From Cephalopachus bancanus (Eukaryota > Chordata > Mammalia > Primates > Tarsiidae), in assembly GCA_027257055.1 (NCBI GenBank), contig JAPVLO010000054.1, positions 3,410,001-3,474,000 of the forward strand: a DNA stretch of 64,000 bases, in the 5' to 3' direction. Of the stretch, positions 32,748 to 43,930 are shown in pieces. The notes beneath the pieces were generated by a model, which saw only the letters and a program-made list of their open reading frames with translations, did not search any database and had not been told where the DNA came from. The position numbers and the translations under genes are program-made. Numbering within the stretch: the first letter of the stretch is position 1; each line of letters begins with the position of its first letter.

Positions 32748-33325
32748 ACTAATACAATCTCCATGGAAAACAATGTGGTGATTCCTAAAAGATCTAAAAG
32801 TCGACCTTCCATATGACTCTACAATCTCTCTACCGCAATATACCCAGAGGAACTTAAAATTACTCCTTGAAAAAAAATACCTGCACACATATGGTTATTG
32901 CAGCATTGTTCACAACAACAAAAATATGGAACCAACTGTGCTGCCCATCAAAAAAGGACTGGATTAAAAAATGTGGTACATGTATACAATGGCTCAGTCA
33001 TGAAGAAGGACAAAATTATGAACGTCACAGCAACTTGGATGGACTTAGAGTCGATAATACTGAGTGATCTGTCACAGAAACAAAGAACTGAGTATCACAT
33101 GTTCTCACTCATAAGTGGACCTTGACCATTTATAGTAATACTATAAGAAAAAAGTTGGCAATAGTGGGAAACTGCTGGGGTGGGGGACAGACAAGATTGG
33201 CAGTAGTAGGAGTATGCTGGGGGTGGGGCACACCTCATCAACAAGGGTACCTACATAATGAACATTTGTATATGTAACCCTGAATTGTATCCCACATCCT
33301 TAAAATAAAAAAAAAAATTTTAAAA
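32748..33325 (+). mobile_element. 5'-truncated L1, late ORF2 plus 3' untranslated region
   Basis: It enters ORF2 at 'ctccatggaaaacaatgtgg', covers its C-terminal part (frame 32898-33125 ends at the L1 ORF2 stop), and runs through a G-rich 3' untranslated region to 'gaattgtatcccacatcc' and an A-rich tail. Frameshifts separate the coding pieces. It shares its 3' end type with the 27010 copy. Confidence 0.93.
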
Positions 33326-33329
33326 ACAC

Positions 33330-34024
33330 AACCACCATGTAAAACAGATGAAATGAGCATTAATCAGGTTTACAGTAAGGTTGCACTTTTGTGATGTCAG
33401 AGCCAAGATAAGCTGTAATAATACTTTTAGTGAAGCACAATGCAAGCATTTTAAGTATATTCTTTCATTTAAATTACATTTTTATTGTTAAAAAGGGGTC
33501 TTGTACTCACCATAGTAAAATATCATATGGTTTTTCTATCTTGAAAAATCTATTGACCTGTCTGTCCATGCACTAGCACCTTTATCTAAAAATAATCTAC
33601 ATCCACATTGCCATGTTCTCCATCACACCACCTCAAGCTTCCCATTCCTGTTCTCTGCCCATGTCAGTAAACATGACCCACCCTGCTCTCCAAATTGACT
33701 ATTCTGGGAGAGGGAGGATGGAACTAAGCAAAAGTTGGGCCAAAGTTTTTCCCCAGAAATTTATGATCGGAGTTAAAGATTCCTGCTTAGTCTAGGTGCT
33801 TTCTTGAACCAATGCACATAAACCAGGAGAGGATTGTGTGTCCATATTCTATACTGTGGGCAAAGAACATCCTAAAGAACTGGTTGATAAAAGAGGTCAC
33901 TGATGCAAGAGTAGGAGAGATGAGTGAGGATAAGAGTCCTGGGGGCTAGTCATATTCTCATCTTCTGGTTCCATGCAGTAACCCAGTAGCTTCACTTAAC
34001 TCAGTTGGAGCTGAGTTTCAGTTA
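33330..34024. other. unassigned
   Basis: No recognised repeat. It lies just upstream of the ERVL fragment but does not look like ERVL sequence, and no LTR is visible. Confidence 0.4.
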
Positions 34025-34990
34025 CTTGCCTTAACCAAGGTTGACCTGGCTACTCCACTACTGAGTGCCCAATCTGCCAGGAGCAAAAATCCACACCAAG
34101 TCTTCAATATGGCACCATTTCCTGGGTTGATCCACCAGCTGCCTAATGGCAAGTTGACTATTTGGAACATCTCTGTGATGGAAGAGGCAGTGCTTTGGTC
34201 TTACTGAAATACACATTGACTCTGGATTTGGATTTGCTTTGCTTTCCCTGCACACATGCTTTTTCTTCCAAAACTACCACCCATTGCCTTATCCATCATC
34301 ATAGTATTCCACACAGTATTGCTTCTGATCAAGGACATCACAACAAAAAGCACAGCAATGAGTCCATGCTCATGGAACTCACTGGTCTTCCCAGGTTCCC
34401 CACTATCCAGAAGCAGCTTGCTTGATAGAAGGGTGGCATAATTTTTGAAGGCTCAATTAAAATGCCAATCAGACAGTAATACCTCCAGGAAGCTATGTAT
34501 GCTCTGAATTAGCATCTAATATATGATTCTGTTTTTCCTGTAGCCTAGATTCATGGGTTCAAGAATCAATAGGTAGAAATGGCACTGCTCACTATTATCC
34601 CTAGTGATACACTAACAAAATGTTTGCTTCCTATCCCTTCAACCCTATGTTCTGCTGGTGTAGAAGTCTAGTTCCAAAAGGAGGAATGCTTTCACTAGGA
34701 AGCACAACAACAATTTCATTGAAATGAATAGTTAAGACTACCATCTTAACTATCCATTTTAGGTTCTTTATGCTTCTAAATCAATAGACAAGAAGAAAGT
34801 GAGCTACTGTGCTGACTAGGACAGTTGATCCGGAATACCAAGGGGAAATTGGACCTCTGTATATCTGAAATACAGAATATCTCTTAGAGCGTCTCTCAGT
34901 ACTACCAAGTCCTTGGATTAAAGTCAAGGCAAAACCACAGCAACACAATTCATGTGGGACTGCTAATGACCCAGAACTTTCATAAATAAA
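34025..34990 (+). pseudogene. decayed ERVL pol, integrase region
   Basis: The integrase catalytic core is recognisable in broken frames. The longest piece, 34162-34425, holds an Ser-Asp-Gln-Gly motif at 34324-34335, which in retroviral integrases carries one of the catalytic aspartates. Zinc-binding-type Cys residues lie upstream near 34060-34080. Integrase joins viral DNA to host DNA. Here, at least two frame changes and stops remove any function. It is a fossil and not a host gene. Confidence 0.8.
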
Positions 34991-34997
34991 AGTTTTA

Positions 34998-35288
34998 GAC
35001 TGGGTTCGGTGGCTCAGCCTGTAATCCCAGCACTCTGGGAGACCGAGGTGAGTGGACTGCCTGAGGCCATGGGTTCAAGACCAGCCCAGGCAACTTGGTG
35101 AGACCTCATCTCTACAATAAATTTTATAAAAAATCAGCGGGCATGGTAGCACACACCTGTAGTTCTGGCTACTTGGAAGGCTGAGGCAGAAGGATCGCCG
35201 GAGCCCAGCAGGTTGAAGCTGGGGTGGCCATGAGTGTGCCACTGCACTCCAGCCTGGGTGATAAAGTGAGACTCCAACTAAAAAAAAA
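34998..35288 (+). mobile_element. Alu dimer, older subfamily, inside ERVL
   Basis: It starts GACTGGGTTCGGTGGCTCAG, has 'cagcactctgggagaccgag', linker 'ctacaataaattttataaaa', the right arm with 'ggttgaagctggggtggcca', and ends 'gactccaactaaaaa'. A (GTTT)n tract follows. No clean target-site duplication is found. Confidence 0.94.
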
Positions 35289-35422
35289 GGGTTTGTTTGT
35301 TTGTTTCTTCTTTTGTTTTATTGTCTACTAGGCAAAGAGCCATAGCCAGCTGTGGTGCTTGCTGAGAGCAAAAGAAATATAGAAGGTATAATGAAAGAAG
35401 GTAGTTAGAAATAATGGTTGTA

Positions 35423-35720
35423 GCCGGGCTCGGTGGCTCAGCCTGTAATCCCGCACCTTGGGAGGCTGAGGTGAGTGGAATGCCTGAGCCCGCAGGTTCA
35501 AGACCCACCTGGGCAACTTAGCGAGACCTCATCTCTACAATAAATAAAAAATTAGCCGGGTGTGGTAGCGCGTGCCTGTAGTTCCAGCTACTTGGAAGGC
35601 TGAAGCGGAAGGATCGCCGGAGCCCAGCAGGTCGAGGCTGTGGTGACCGGGAGCGGCCACTGCACTCCAGTCTGGGCGACAGAGTGAGACTCCAACTAAA
35701 AAGAAAAAAAAAAGAAAGAA
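35423..35720 (+). mobile_element. full-length Alu dimer inside ERVL
   Basis: It starts GCCGGGCTCGGTGGCTCAG, with both arms complete, the CTACAATAAAT linker and a GAAA-rich tail. A near-duplication flanks it: AGAAATAATGGTTGTA (35407-35422) against AGAAAGAATGGTTGCA (35721-35736). It lies 134 bases after the previous Alu in the same direction. Confidence 0.96.
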
Positions 35721-36004
35721 AGAAAGAATGGTTGCAACCACATGACCAATTGCAGAGATAAGAACTATAATTGTCATGAATATTCCTTACTATTCCTTCC
35801 TTTTTAAGAATGTATTTGTATGCATATGTGTGTATATATGTATGTATTGCTATGTATATAAAGCAAATATTTTTGTTTTTTCTTTTTTCCTTATCATCTA
35901 ACACAAGATGTATTAATAATAGCCAAATTTACTTCACCATATTTATTGTAGTATTTTGAGTGAACATCACACAATTTGAAAAGAAAAACTTGAGAATACC
36001 ACAT

Positions 36005-36625
36005 ATTGGTCAGGAGTGTAGCTCAGCTGGAACATTTATACATCGAAGAAAGAATGCAAAATGGTACAGCCACTTGGAAAAGAGTTTGGCAGTTATCTAT
36101 ACTTACCATATAGCCCATCAATTCTGCTCCTAGATATCTACCCTAAAGAAATAAGAATTCATATTTACACAAAAACCTTTATGCAAATGTTTATAGCAAT
36201 AGTACCTATAATCACTAACACCTGGAAACAGCTCAAATGCCCTTCAATAGATGAATACATAAACCACAGACACATGCATACAATAGATTCAGCAACAAAA
36301 AATAATGAACTGATGCATTCAGCCACATGAATGAATTTCACACACTGTACAATTACTGAAAGAAGCCAGAGTCAAAAGGTTACACACTGTATCATTCCAT
36401 TTATATTGCTTCCTGGAAAAGGCACAACTACACAGATGGAGAACGGATCAGTGATTACCTAGGGTTAAGGATGAGGGGAGAGCTTGACTCCAAAGCAGTA
36501 GCATGAGGGAATTCTCTGCAAGTGAGGTTATCTGTTCTGTAACCTGATTATAGTGGTGGTACAAAACTCTATGGATTTGTCAAAACCCAGAACTATACAA
36601 CAAATAAAAAGTAAATTTCAATGTC
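36005..36625 (+). mobile_element. old L1 (L1M) late ORF2 and 3' part
   Basis: 'gcaaaatggtacagccactt', 'ggaaaagagtttggcagtta', 'ctcctagatatctaccctaa', 'caaatgcccttcaatagatg' and 'gaatgaatttcacacac' follow L1M ORF2. A 3' untranslated region with 'ggttatctgttctgtaacctg' ends at about 36625. A plus frame at 36061-36330 keeps some ORF2 flavour but is broken. Confidence 0.85.
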
Positions 36626-38539
36626 TGCACATTTGTAACATGTTGTTAAAAGAATTTTAAGCAAGGTAGTATGTTTTAGAAAGATCCAGTGTGAAGAATA
36701 GGTCAGATCAGATGCATCAAACTTCAGAGGCCTAAAACCTGCCTGGGGCTGTTTGCATCAATCCAGTAATGATTATGATCTTCATGAGGATAGTGACAGT
36801 GAGAATGGAGAGGCTTGAGAAATTCTACCAGGTAAAATTGGCAGAATATGAGGAATAAGAGATAATGCTCATGCTTTTTACTTGAGCACCTGTCATTCAC
36901 CTGGTGAGTTCACTTACCAGGAAAAAACTGGATATTAAAAGAAAGGTGTTAGAGATTGGGATACATTAAGGTTTGTGGTATAATTCTGTGTTTCTAGGCA
37001 GATATTTACTTGGTATCATGGCTGAACTAAAATACATGTGTTCAGTACAAGTAATGGTGCTGAAGAATGACATAATACACTATAATTACATAATTAACAT
37101 TTCCAGGAACCCAAAGCAGTTCATAAAAAATGCAAAGTGTATCTTTTCAATTCATGGAATTATTCCTCCTGGAGATGTTTTCAGTTTGAGACCTGGAGCC
37201 TTCGCACATCAATTTGTTGTCCTCACAAAGGTACATAACTTATGACTCGAGTTTGGATAACAAGAGCAATTACTTTGCTCCCTACAGTAGCTTGAGTCTC
37301 TCTCTAACTCACGCCAGTTAGTAGCTTTGTGGAGCGCAGTCTCTTTTGCCCAAAGGAAAAAATTAAATAGCTGAGAGCAGGCCAGATGTTTTCAGAAGTC
37401 CTTAAAAGCCTTTCTCCAATAATAAGGTAAAGGTAGCCTTTAATTTTATAGCTCAAGGACAATGTGAAAAAACATATCTGCTTCTTGTCACATAATATTT
37501 CTCAGTGGGCTTAATTATGGTTATGGTACTTAATACCTCGAGTGACTGGCTGGATTTTTGTTCTCATTAGTACTGGAAGAGTTGATACAATGGCTGCCCT
37601 GCAGAGCTAGAAATAGTCATGTCCTCACCATCCCTCCCAAGAAAGCAAAAATAAGCCAATAAAACATAGGGGTTCTCAAAGCCACAGATAACAATACTCA
37701 GTCCTATGTTGTTTGGAGTTCTTTTAATTGTTTCATTTGTATAGATCTGGTATTCAAGAACATTATGTCCTTTAAGATGCATAAGTCTGCTATTTCTGTT
37801 GACTTCTTCCCTGTCCTTGACACATTCAGAATTCAAAAAGTTTCAATTGATTGTGACATACAGTAATAAACCTTAAAAGATTCTTGGTTGAGCTTTACTT
37901 TGAGTCAATATTTAGGTCTCTTTCTTTCCCCCATCTTACTGTCTGTTCCTATCACATTGCATCCCTCACCCCAACCCCCACACAAATCATTTTAGCTACT
38001 TTAGCGGTCTCTTTCTCTTACCCTTTCCCAGGTTCCTGAAGGCAGGGAAAGAGTTATAAATCTTAGGGAATGAGTGGAATTCCTTCTGACAGATGTTTTC
38101 AATATGCCTCAGAGATCCAGCTGAGCCTAATTGGGATTCAGAGTCTGATTGTGAGAAACTGGTGGTTTTCACTGAGAGTTGTCCTTGTGGGGAAGTATGG
38201 AAAGGAGAATAGGACCCAGAGGAGAAAGTGTTGTGTGCACATAGGCTTATGGCTGAGGGAGTGATGGAAGAAATAGAGAGAACAGGATGCCACTGGTTCC
38301 CCAGGCTAGAGTCTGGACTAGGTCTGATTCCTGAGAAGATGGAAAGTTATAGTAGTTGTATAGTAAACTCATCGTGTAATCATTCTTGAATGACTTTGTG
38401 AGACATAAAACATAAGCAGAGATGCTTTGTGACCAAGTTAACCATGACTTAATACCTTAACAGCTTTCCAAAATCATCACCAAAGGAGTGCTCAGAATAT
38501 GACTCTAGGGATTCCATCCTCATGGAAAAAAGATGAGAC
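36626..38539. other. unassigned, about 1.9 kb
   Basis: I recognise no repeat with confidence, apart from a weak L2-like feel at 37920-38060 ('ctgaaggcagggaaagag'). The frames at 36973-37245 (plus) and 37567-37836 (minus) have no known domain. This is one of the larger repeat-poor stretches in the window. Confidence 0.4.
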
Positions 38540-38965
38540 TAAATGATGGAGTAGGCATTAACTAGGTAAAGATTCAGGGAGGTGGGGAGGACATTTCAGG
38601 CACAGCAGAGTGAGCAAAAGTGCCAGAACAAACTCAGTGTTTGGAAGTATCTCAAGTAATTCATTATTGATGAAACCTGTTGTTACAAGACAAGGAGTAG
38701 CAAGTATGAGAATGAAGAACAGGCAGGTCTTGCTTGCTGTGTCTAAAAGCTGGAACTCCACCTTTAAAATAGGGATTGCCAACTCTAGTCCAGTGGTTGT
38801 GGCTTCCTGAAGATCTGGGCAAAAAAGGAGTCTGGGGTTGCATTTAGACTCACCAGGAATGACAGGATCAGAGGCAAGGGAGGAGTGTAATGGCACATAT
38901 GCCAGGTTTTGATGTTTCTGTTTTGGCAATGAGAGGCCATTGATAGTTCTTTGCCCCTGGCAGAT
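38540..38965 (+). repeat. long ancient interspersed repeat fragment, unnamed
   Basis: 'ggacatttcaggcacagcag', 'agtgagcaaaagtgccagaa' and 'ggcaatgagaggccattgat' match the old repeat also seen at 32340 and 41480. Both-strand open frames here are incidental. Confidence 0.5.
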
Positions 38966-40204
38966 GTGATCTCAGATACGTGTACTGTATCCCATCAGAG
39001 TATATTCATTAAATTTAGCCTATTTTTTTAGATACTGTGAGATCACTGGTTATGCTCACAGCATTCACTGTGCCCTCTTTGTTTTGTCGGGGTTTTCTGG
39101 TAGGACTGAAACGTATACTGATTTTGCCAATAACATCCATCCTTTCTGATTCCATAACAACTGCCATTTACAAGGTTCAGTTGAGGCACTACCATATGTA
39201 GTCCTTAATCCTCCCATCACAGTGTGACCTGCAGCTTAATAAGTCTCTCAAAGATCGCTTTGGATTTGATCTACCAATTTAGCAAGTCACTTTATTACCT
39301 TAGACACTAACCCCAGGTTGATTCTATAAACCTGATTTCTCATTTTTCATGTTTCTCCTTGGGTTCTCCTGAGATTTTAAGTCAAAGAAAAATCTCCACT
39401 TAAATATACCAAATAATAAACTAACTGAACTAAACAAGTGTTAGTATAAACTTTGTATTATTTTTTAAATGCTACCTTTAATGGTATTATATAATGCAGC
39501 TGTTAGGGAGAGGGGAGACTATCACGAAGGCTGACTTTATGGTACACAGTCTGAACAGCTAGCTGAGCAATGGCACATTGAACCATAAAAGAATTCCAGA
39601 GGAGAAAGTAGGTAAGAGGAAAAGGAGAACTGATTTAGATGAGAACGATCTGGCTATGGGCATGTACAGCCTTAGCTTATACTGCATTATTATAAAATAC
39701 ATAGGCTATTCAGAACTTCTCTTTAGCTACATTATAATTACACTTGTAAGATTTTATCATTTAATAAATGATCTTTTAATATTTTGGTAGACTTCCCTTT
39801 CCAACTATATAGTTATCTCTATGGCTCACCACAAATTTTCCTGTTTCTCTTACATATTGCTGTGTCAAGTTGAATGTAATACAACTGCCAGGGCTGGAAG
39901 ATTTAATTTTTTTACTTTTTTCTTTTTTTCAGTTCTAGAATATTCTCATGCTACCAGTAGCTTTCTAGAGATCTACATTCGGGAAATTCACCCTCAGCTC
40001 TTACACTATATCCTGTTCTTCTATGCTAGAATCTCCATCATATTGGTTTTTCTCTAAAGTCTTTTGCCTTATGGCAGCAAGATAGCTGCCACTGTCCAAG
40101 CATTCTATTCTTACATGACAGTATCCCAAGGAGGAAGAAAGGGGACAAGGACCAGTTTTCCCCAATTTTACCAAGGAGAAAGCTCTTTACGAGGCCACCA
40201 AGGT
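38966..40204. other. unassigned, with a possible MIR remnant near 39250
   Basis: No gene recognised. 'gcaagtcactttattacctta' near 39282 resembles a MIR core. The frames at 39578-39790 and 39821-40057 show no known motif. Confidence 0.4.
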
Positions 40205-40365
40205 CAGATGTGGTGGTTCATGTCTTTCATCCCAGCACTTTGGGAGCACTTTTGGGTTCATGTCTTTCATCCCAGCACTGAGGCAGGAGGATTGCTTGAG
40301 CCCAGGTGTTCAAGACCAGCCTAAGCAACATAGCGAGACCTCGTCTCTATTTAATTTTTTTTTTA
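40205..40365 (+). mobile_element. Alu left monomer (FLAM-like) with internal duplication
   Basis: A single 7SL-like arm: 'gtggtggttcatgtctttca', 'tgaggcaggaggattgcttg', 'agcccaggtgttcaagacc', 'gcaacatagcgagacctcg', then T-rich sequence. A 25-base block at 40215-40239 is repeated at 40255-40279. There is no right arm. Confidence 0.88.
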
Positions 40366-40745
40366 CTTGCACTTGTTATAACTACTGACATGTCACTATC
40401 ACCCAAAGTCCGTAGTTTACATTAGGATTAACTCTTTGTGTTATACATTTTATGCATTTTGACAAATGAGTATGACATATATCTATCATTCTTGTATCAT
40501 GTGGAATAATTTTATAATTATTTCATTTTGGGGGGTTGCTATTGTAGATGGTAATGTGTTTTTAATTTCAAATTCCACTTGTTCATTGATGCTATTAGGA
40601 AAGCAATTGACTTTGTATATGAACCTTGTATCCTGCAAATTTGCTATGATTGTTTATTAGTTTCAGGTATGTTTTTTGTCAGCTTTTTTTTGGAATTTCT
40701 AGATAGATGATCATGTCATTTGTGAACAACTACAGTTTTATTTCT
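40366..40745 (-). mobile_element. old L1 fragment, minus strand, close relative of 28321-28700
   Basis: The complement of this segment aligns along its whole length with 28321-28700, including 'catgtcagtagttataacaa'. The translated pieces (40466-40660 plus, 28410-28604 minus) agree at about nine residues in ten. It lies between two Alu-related elements in opposite orientations. Confidence 0.9.
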
Positions 40746-40974
40746 TCCCAGTCATGGCTACTGGAGCCTCTACATGCCAGGCTCAGGAAATTCTTCCACC
40801 TCAGCCATCCAAGTAGCTGGGACTACAAGTGCATACCACCATACATGACAAAATTTTTTTAATTGTAGAGACAAGGTCTTGCCATGTTGCCCAGGCTGGT
40901 CTTGAACTCCTGGGCTCAGTCAATTTTCTCACCTCAGCCTCCCAAAGTGCTGGGATTACAGGCACCTGGCTCTA
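40746..40974 (-). mobile_element. AluJ-like element, minus strand, partial
   Basis: Read on the minus strand: 'cctgtaatcccagcactttg', 'ggctgaggtgagaaaattg' and 'agcctgggcaacatggcaag' are the left arm; the right arm is cut short near 40750. The sequence keeps the ancestral J-type state and lacks the CTACAATAAAT linker of the younger copies. Confidence 0.9.
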
Positions 40975-41479
40975 TTTACTTTTTTAAAAAGAGAAAAAAA
41001 GAAATAAAAGAAAAAGACACAGATGACTTCCCATTATTCTTCATAGGCCAAACATGAGTCAAAAGGCCACTTCTCAGTGAAGAAAATAGAAAAATACCTG
41101 GCAAAAACTGAATGGGATTGCCCAGATTAAAATAATCAACCAATAACATTTCTTTTTGAGCTAGATACACAGCTGCTGCAAACAAAGTCAAGGTATGATC
41201 ATAAAGAAAAAACAATCAGAAATGGTTTTTGGGTAGGCAACCAATTTCTGACATAGTCGCCCATGAAAAAGGGGGAGTAGAATACAGAAGTGAAAGGTTG
41301 TCTTGATTTAGAAATTTGGTAGAAAATAGAAAATGAGCAAGTTGGGTTGAGGGAAGAGAGATTATTTTCATTTCAGACATATCTTTGAAATGCCTGAAGT
41401 ACATTGAGGTAAATGTGTCTGTGGGTGGGGGAGGGGGGAAGGGAGGTGCCAGATTGGAGAAAGTTGTGTACAGGGAAGA
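40975..41479. other. unassigned
   Basis: It includes a G-rich tract at 41419-41448 ('gtgggtgggggaggggggaa'). Minus-strand frames at 40976-41588 have no known product. Confidence 0.4.
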
Positions 41480-41899
41480 GACTTGAGGCTCTTCCATGTA
41501 CTTGATGGCAGTTGAAACTATAAGCTCGAATGTGACCAGCTAAGGGAAGTATAAAGAGAAAAGGAGAGGAACCAGTGAGAAATGTCAATATTCTGAGAGT
41601 GAGAAGAGAAATTCAAATACTGAAAGGCAGATTGGAAAGATGAGACAGAGATAAGAGAAAAACCTGGTAAGGGTAATGTCATGAAAATTCAGAAAGAGTT
41701 TCCCAAAAGGACCTATAAAGAAAGTCAAACACTGTGGAAAAGTCTAATAAGATGAAGGGAATGTCAATGAAACAATTTGTGCAGTTAGAACATTATCTTT
41801 TGATAGTATTATTTTTAATAGAATATTAAGAAAAAGGCCAAGTTGTAGTGGGTTGAAGAGTAAAGAAGAACCAAAGAAAAGGAGAGAAGTGTTTAGTTA

Positions 41900-41900
<1 letters not shown>
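41480..41900 (+). repeat. long ancient interspersed repeat fragment, unnamed
   Basis: 'aaacactgtggaaaagtcta', 'ataagatgaagggaatgtc' and 'agttgtagtgggttgaagag' follow the same old repeat as at 32340 and 38540. Purine-rich. Confidence 0.5.

Positions 41901-41901
<1 letters not shown>

Positions 41902-41944
<43 letters not shown>
41902..41944 (+). repeat. (CA)n microsatellite
   Basis: A pure CA run of about 42 bases. Confidence 0.98.
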
Positions 41945-41946
<2 letters not shown>

Positions 41947-42179
41947 GTGGTCATCACTAAGATTTGTAATATCCTTATGTGAAAAAAGAATGAAAATGAT
42001 AGAAATTTGAGGCACTATGATTTTTTTCTTAGATCTACCTAATTTTTCAATTGCAACTTGTATGTGTGTGTCTTTTCAGCACACCACATCTGCGGTGTCT
42101 AATCTGTCTATAAGTAGACATGTGTATGTATATAGTATGAACTTTTCAATCCTATAAATGCTGTAATTCCACCTGAGAT

Positions 42180-42330
42180 CCATTTCTAATATTAGTCCTT
42201 GCTAGCTTTACGATCTTAGGTTACGTGGTTTGTCCAAGGTCACACATCTAGTTTGCAAGGCAGTTGGGCTTTAAATTCAGATGTGACCCCAAAGCCCAGT
42301 TTCTTCACAATTGAGGCCTCTGATGAGCCT
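42180..42330 (+). repeat. MIR
   Basis: 'gtttgtccaaggtcacacat', 'ctagtttgcaaggcagttgg' and 'gctttaaattcagatgtgac' track the MIR 3' half. Confidence 0.8.
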
Positions 42331-42394
42331 ATTGAAGTATGGGTCAGCCCATACTCTATCAATGCCAGTGTGACAAAGATCTACCTACCCTCCC

Positions 42395-42660
42395 TTCTAC
42401 GGTGTACAGATAAAATGAGGTCTGCGCTGAGTGCAGTGTCTCATGCCTGTAATCCCAGCCCTTTGGAGGCAAAGCAGGCAGACTGCTTGAGCCTAGGAGT
42501 TTGAGACCAGCCTGGGCAACATAGTAAAACCTTGTCTCTACCAAAAAAGAAAAAGAAAGAAAAGAAAAGAAAGAAAAAAAAAAGATGAGGTCTGAGAGAA
42601 AAGATACTAAATAGAGGTCATTTGATCAAGAATTCTGCCAGAGGTAGAAGTAAGGGCGTA
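42395..42660 (+). repeat. second MIR, split by an Alu monomer
   Basis: 'cggtgtacagataaaatgagg' before and 'agatgaggtctgagagaaaag', 'ggtcatttgatcaagaattc' after the monomer read as one MIR core. Confidence 0.65.
42425..42583 (+). mobile_element. free left Alu monomer (FLAM-like)
   Basis: A single arm: 'cgctgagtgcagtgtctcat', 'gcctgtaatcccagcccttt', 'gagtttgagaccagcctgg', then an A-rich tail with GAAA units. ATGAGGTCTG at 42415-42424 and 42585-42594 is the target-site duplication. The absence of a right arm and an intact duplication show it inserted as a monomer. Confidence 0.9.
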
Positions 42661-43694
42661 GTCTCTATACTCCTAGTATAAGAAGTCCATCCTCTTCCCT
42701 CATACCCTTTCTTGAAATTCCCAGCCAGTTGTAGCTGAGAAATAGATAACCTGTTAGACAGGAAAGCTCTCCAGCAAAGGGCTGTGATTCAGTAGAGCCA
42801 ATGACATAAGTAAATCATATACAGACATTACAGGTTGTGATATATTTATTGTTGAGGACTTCAAAATAGCATTGCTTATGATAATATACATATGTCATCA
42901 TTAGAGTAAAAACAAGTTGGCGGAGAGGGAGCTCCAAGCATTCATTTGAAGTCAACAACTCATATTTTAAATGGTTCAGCTATGCAACGTCGGAAACTTT
43001 TTCACTGAAATAGAGCAAATAAATTTTTACAGAGTGTTTCAAAGAAAAAGTATTGTTATCTGAAATTTCAGCTATTTTTTATGGGCTTTCTATGGCCATA
43101 GGTTTGTCTTCTCTGCATTTTACTTTTTCTTTTCTACTAGGTAAGAAATAAAAAGTGACAGCAGTTAATGCCAGGTCCTTTGAACTGTTATTCTACAACA
43201 AAGTAATTTAGGGAGGCAGACAGAGGATGGAGTCCACTTTTATGAGAAAACCGCTCAGTTTTCCTCTGATAGAACTTTTCCATTCAGATGTTTTATGACA
43301 ACTACAGTCTCTAAGGACAGGCTAACTATACAAAGACTGATATTTTAAAATAAGACTTCTCTTATTACTTAATCATTGCAATCTGACAATAAAACCATCT
43401 GCCTATGATGAGCCAATTCTGCAGACTCCTGGAGTCCAGAAAACTGAATGTCTAAAAGAACTCATTGTTTTATCCTGGGATGACAAATTTTACTTTCAGA
43501 CAGAAATTTTGAGTCTCACTTCTCTTCCACCATGAATGGGATGAAACAATTTGCTACTTTTTTCCTCCACTATGGACACTCAAATTTTTTTAATTTGGAT
43601 TTGTTTTACATTAAATAATGGTCAGAAGTCCTTAAGATGAAGTAGGTTTTCACATTTGATGGCCTGTTATTCTACAATCTCAACAGCAATAATT
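42661..43694. other. unassigned, about 1 kb
   Basis: No gene or repeat recognised. Confidence 0.4.
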
Positions 43695-43930
43695 CCTGAG
43701 ATTTACTGGGTTGTTATGCTAGGCAGTGTACTTGATATGCAGCTTTATCACTGAATGCATACGGGAAACTTACAGAGTAGGAAATAGCCTTTTATCCATT
43801 CTACAGAGGAAAAAACTAATTAAAAGTATTAAACCAGCTGCCAAAGTCACACATTTCTTAAATGGCACTGGTGGGAATCAAAGGTGGTTTGAGATCAGAG
43901 TCCAACAAACCCCAACTCTTACTACAAAGA
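43695..43930 (+). repeat. MIR
   Basis: 'attcctgagatttactgggt', 'tgctaggcagtgtacttgat', 'ccttttatccattctacaga' and 'gctgccaaagtcacacattt' follow the MIR consensus. Confidence 0.75.

Larger units (their letters stand above)
34025..35965 (+). mobile_element. ERVL-type endogenous retrovirus internal fragment
   Basis: It follows the ERVL internal sequence as I remember it: end of pol with the integrase region (34025-34990), then 'caaagagccatagccagc' (35333) and the 3' internal end (35740-35960), which leads towards the LTR. Two Alus (34998-35288 and 35423-35722) split it. No LTR is seen on either side, and only this 3' part of the internal region is present. It is full of stops and frameshifts and has no coding capacity. 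Confidence 0.85.

Noticed and set aside
34058..34441. Possible domesticated retroviral integrase gene
   Set aside because: The integrase region is split over several frames with stops, and two Alus follow. I see no sign of a preserved host gene.
36019..36030. TAGCTCAGCTGG, a perfect tRNA A-box-like motif
   Set aside because: It lies inside an old L1 ORF2 fragment whose consensus reads similarly, and there is no B-box or cloverleaf downstream. A similar motif at 465-477 also lacks a B-box.
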